A DNA stretch of 16,118 bases from RGIG8767 sp964531805 (GTDB lineage Bacteria > Bacillota > Clostridia > Lachnospirales > Lachnospiraceae), in the NCBI GenBank assembly GCA_964531805.1, contig CAZHGE010000062.1, forward strand, positions 1 to 16,118, in the 5' to 3' direction. Made by a program: the position numbers and the translations under genes. Every line of letters begins with the position of its first letter. The first letter of the stretch is position 1. Under the pieces are notes generated by a model. That model saw only the letters and a list, made by a program, of their open reading frames with translations, was not told the DNA's origin and did no database searches. Positions 13,719 through 16,118 of this stretch are shown in pieces.

Positions 13719-15513
13719 CTCCCTGTTCTTCAGGTATATTCGTTATAATACATAATTCTTCTAATTGTTTTTCAGGAATCACATTTGGAGCCTGTGTCAT
13801 CAGACAGGAAGCATCCTTTACCTTAGGGAATGCGATTACTTCTCGAATAGAGTCAGCTTTTACAAGGAGCATTACCAAACGATCCAAACCATATGCAAGG
13901 CCTGCATGCGGAGGTACACCATATTTGAAAGCATCTAATAAAAATCCAAATCGTTCCTGAGCCACTTCAGGATCTAATCCTAATACTTCAAACATCTTAG
14001 CCTGGATATCTCCCTGATGGATACGCACACTGCCACCGCCAAGTTCTACACCATTTAATACGATGTCATATGCCTTAGCACGCACTCTTCCCGGATCAGA
14101 GTCGATATACTGCCAGTCTTCCTCCATAGGCATGGTAAACGGATGATGCATTGCAACAAAACGATCCTCTTCCTCGCTGTACTCAAGAAGTGGGAATTCA
14201 GTAATCCATAAGAAATTGAATTTATCATTATCCACTAATTCTAGCTGTTTTGCTAATTCCAAACGAAGTGCACCTAATACACTCCATACAATCTTATTCT
14301 TGTCCGCTGCAAATAATAACAAGTCTCCAGGTTCTCCCTGCATTTTTGCTACTAATGCTGCCAATTCTTCCTCTGTCATAAACTTTGCAAAAGAAGACTT
14401 ATAAGTTCCATCCGGCATACAGCAAAGGTATGCAAGACCTTTTGCGCCACATCCTTTTGCCAGATCAACTAAAGCATCGATCTTCTTACGAGGCATTTCC
14501 GCCTGACCCTTTATATTGATACCACGTACAGAACCGCCGTTTTCAAGTGCACCTGTAAATACACCAAAGCCACAGCCTGCTACTGTCTCGGATACATCTG
14601 TCAATTCCATGCCAAAACGGGTATCCGGCTTATCAGAACCAAAACGGTCCATTGCATCCTGCCATGTCATACGTGGAAGCGGGAGTGCTACATCCAGTCC
14701 AATTGCTTCTTTACATACATGCTGAATCAGTCTTTCGTTTACTTCCATTACATCTTCTTCATCCACAAAAGAAAGTTCCATATCCACCTGTGTAAATTCC
14801 GGCTGTCTGTCTGCGCGCAAATCTTCATCACGGAAACATCTTGCAATCTGGAAATAACGGTCATAACCGGAGCACATTAACAACTGTTTATACAGCTGTG
14901 GTGACTGTGGAAGTGTATAGAAATTGCCTGGGTGTACACGGCTTGGCACAACATATTCTCTAGCACCTTCCGGTGTTGCTTTACCCAGCATTGGTGTCTC
15001 AATTTCAATAAAACCTTCTTTAGCTGCAAAAGCACGAATTTCACTCGCAATCTTACTTCTAAGCATAATATTACGCTGAAGATCCGGTCTTCTCAAATCC
15101 AGATAACGATGTTTTAAACGTAACTCTTCCTTCGTCTTAGAATCTTCTTCTACTGGGAAAGGAGGTGTCTCTGCTTCTGCAAGCACACGAATAGACTCTG
15201 CCTTAATCTCAATCTTACCAGTTGCAAGATTCTCATTTACAGCACCTGCTCTTGCTTCTACTACACCTTCTACTGCGATAACAAATTCACTGCGCAGATG
15301 GTATGCTTTCTCAAAACCTTCTGCTCCTACTGTATCTTCTTCAAAAATAAGCTGTAAGATACCGGAACGGTCACGAAGATCAACAAAGATGATCCCACCT
15401 TTGTTACGCTGCTTTGCAACCCATCCCATTACAGTTACTTTTTCGCCAATATTCTTTTCGGATAATTCCGCACATCTATGGGATCTTTTTAATCCCTTCA
15501 TTGATTCTGCCAT
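13705..15513 (-). CDS. aspS: Aspartyl-tRNA synthetase
   Basis: Charges tRNA-Asp with aspartate; class II synthetase. The 602-residue bacterial-type protein has an N-terminal OB-fold anticodon-binding domain (about 1-120, with GWVAKQRNKGG and FVDLRDRSG), the catalytic core from about 135, motif 2 FRDEDLRADRQPEFTQ (227-242) with its ATP-binding arginine, the bacterial insertion (GAD) domain around 290-420, and motif 3 GLAYGLDRLVMLL with R545. Length is normal. Whether it is discriminating or also charges tRNA-Asn cannot be decided from the sequence alone. The ATG has GGAGG at 7-base spacing. It follows hisS by 44 bases, a conserved Firmicutes pair. Confidence 0.97.
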   Translation of the reverse strand: MAESMKGLKRSHRCAELSEKNIGEKVTVMGWVAKQRNKGGIIFVDLRDRSGILQLIFEEDTVGAEGFEKAYHLRSEFVIAVEGVVEARAGAVNENLATGKIEIKAESIRVLAEAETPPFPVEEDSKTKEELRLKHRYLDLRRPDLQRNIMLRSKIASEIRAFAAKEGFIEIETPMLGKATPEGAREYVVPSRVHPGNFYTLPQSPQLYKQLLMCSGYDRYFQIARCFRDEDLRADRQPEFTQVDMELSFVDEEDVMEVNERLIQHVCKEAIGLDVALPLPRMTWQDAMDRFGSDKPDTRFGMELTDVSETVAGCGFGVFTGALENGGSVRGINIKGQAEMPRKKIDALVDLAKGCGAKGLAYLCCMPDGTYKSSFAKFMTEEELAALVAKMQGEPGDLLLFAADKNKIVWSVLGALRLELAKQLELVDNDKFNFLWITEFPLLEYSEEEDRFVAMHHPFTMPMEEDWQYIDSDPGRVRAKAYDIVLNGVELGGGSVRIHQGDIQAKMFEVLGLDPEVAQERFGFLLDAFKYGVPPHAGLAYGLDRLVMLLVKADSIREVIAFPKVKDASCLMTQAPNVIPEKQLEELCIITNIPEEQGETAE

Positions 15514-15557
15514 TTTTATGCCTCCATATTACGCTAATTAACTACTAAAATAATTTT

Positions 15558-16118
15558 TTACTTAAGAGGATTCTTATAGAACTCCTTGAACTCTACATAT
15601 CCCTCTTTTTCTAATTGTTCCTTCTGGAACTTCTTGTTTTTATTCATTCTTGCAACGAGTATCTGCTCGCCATTATTACGTGCTTCCTGTGCCTGCTTCA
15701 TAACATCACACAATACTTCTGTGCTGACACCTTTTTCAATCAGATAAGCGGTCTTTTTCTTAGAGCCTGGAATCTGGAAACCACTTTCTAATAATAACAG
15801 AACGATTCGTTCAAATCCGATGGAGAAACCACAGGCTGGTGCATCATTGCCTGTAAATTTGCCAACCATCTTATCATAACGTCCGCCGCCGCCACAGCTG
15901 CCGCCGAACTCCGGAATTGCTATTTCAAAAATCGTTCCTGTATAATAACTCATACCACGAACCAATGTCGGGTCAAATACCATAGCAAAGTCAGCATTCT
16001 TACATGCTTCTACGCTTTCAATAATCTGTGCTAGATTTTCTTTTACTTCTGCATCTAAGCAGTCTCCCCCTCTAACGGTCCCTGTATCCGTCCCCATGGA
16101 GACCGCTATCGTGCCGGA
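15558..16118 (-). CDS. hisS: Histidyl-tRNA synthetase, C-terminal part (5' end not resolved)
   Basis: Class II synthetase that charges tRNA-His. The readable part includes the HisRS-specific motif LVRGMSYYTG, GGGGRYD (ATP/histidine binding), the motif 3 region GFSIGFERIVLLL with its arginine, and the C-terminal anticodon-binding domain ending KEFYKNPLK. Roughly 170 residues of recognisable HisRS are present; full-length proteins are about 420, so most of the catalytic domain is outside the window. The frame stays open to the right edge, and an internal ATG at 16097 should not be taken as the start. The match to HisRS fades near 16068: residues DCLDAEVKENLAQII look genuine, while the preceding ones (SGTIAVSMGTDTGTVRGG) do not. 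The gene may be interrupted by a repeat, or the edge may be an assembly breakpoint. Confidence 0.85.
   Translation of the reverse strand, partial: SGTIAVSMGTDTGTVRGGDCLDAEVKENLAQIIESVEACKNADFAMVFDPTLVRGMSYYTGTIFEIAIPEFGGSCGGGGRYDKMVGKFTGNDAPACGFSIGFERIVLLLLESGFQIPGSKKKTAYLIEKGVSTEVLCDVMKQAQEARNNGEQILVARMNKNKKFQKEQLEKEGYVEFKEFYKNPLK
16062..16118. repeat. GC-rich nested inverted repeat at the right edge, possible REP-like element
   Basis: GTCTCC (16062-16067) pairs with GGAGAC (16098-16103), and inside it ACGG (16075-16078) pairs with CCGT (16088-16091). The stretch is much richer in G/C runs than the flanking hisS sequence. On the minus strand it reads GGGGACGGATACAGGGACCG, which resembles GGGGACGG-type repeats scattered in Firmicutes genomes and linked to Y1 (REP-type) transposases; that resemblance is from memory. 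It is cut by the window edge. Confidence 0.35.

Noticed and set aside
16083..16118. Resemblance of the edge translation (GTIAVSMGTDTG) to the amidase signature
   Set aside because: Only about a dozen small residues match, the remaining signature is missing, and the DNA is repeat-like; likely coincidence.

Overview
The window looks like chromosomal core sequence from a low-GC Clostridia, most likely a Lachnospiraceae-type gut anaerobe. This is inferred from the protein styles (an FtsA-like protein with a long C-terminal extension, the UPF0237/UPF0210 pair, Firmicutes-type DNA polymerase I), the strong GGAGG ribosome binding sites and the AT-rich gaps. No phage, plasmid, CRISPR, rRNA or tRNA signal was seen.

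Layout: bases 1-165 are an AT-rich leader with several inverted repeats and a possible promoter, followed by one plus-strand gene, tmcAL (166-1470). It ends at a perfect 12-bp hairpin (1492-1519) that can serve as a terminator for both strands. Everything else lies on the minus strand and reads from right to left: hisS (5' end beyond the window), aspS, a PTS Enzyme I-like gene, a zinc-finger anti-sigma-like membrane protein, polA, coaE, an FtsA-like ATPase with a long C-terminal extension, a YycJ/WalJ-type metallo-beta-lactamase-fold protein, an ACT-domain protein, a UPF0210 (DUF711) protein and a GH13 neopullulanase-type alpha-glycosidase. Gaps are 90 bases or less, with overlaps at coaE/FtsA-like (13 bases) and FtsA-like/YycJ (1 base). 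The set could be transcribed as one or a few units ending at the shared terminator.

Functionally this is a housekeeping neighbourhood: tRNA charging (HisRS, AspRS), tRNA modification (TmcAL), DNA repair and Okazaki-fragment processing (PolA), CoA synthesis (CoaE), sugar transport signalling (Enzyme I) and maltodextrin breakdown (GH13). Mixed in are four poorly understood proteins: the FtsA-like protein, the orphan anti-sigma-like protein, and the ACT/UPF0210 pair.

No clearly new multi-gene system is visible. The items most worth a second look are the extended FtsA-like protein, the ACT/UPF0210 pair, the orphan zinc-finger membrane protein, a hairpin whose loop is the aspS stop codon, palindromic TTGTATA motifs before tmcAL, and a GC-rich nested inverted repeat at the right edge where the hisS reading frame stops looking like HisRS.
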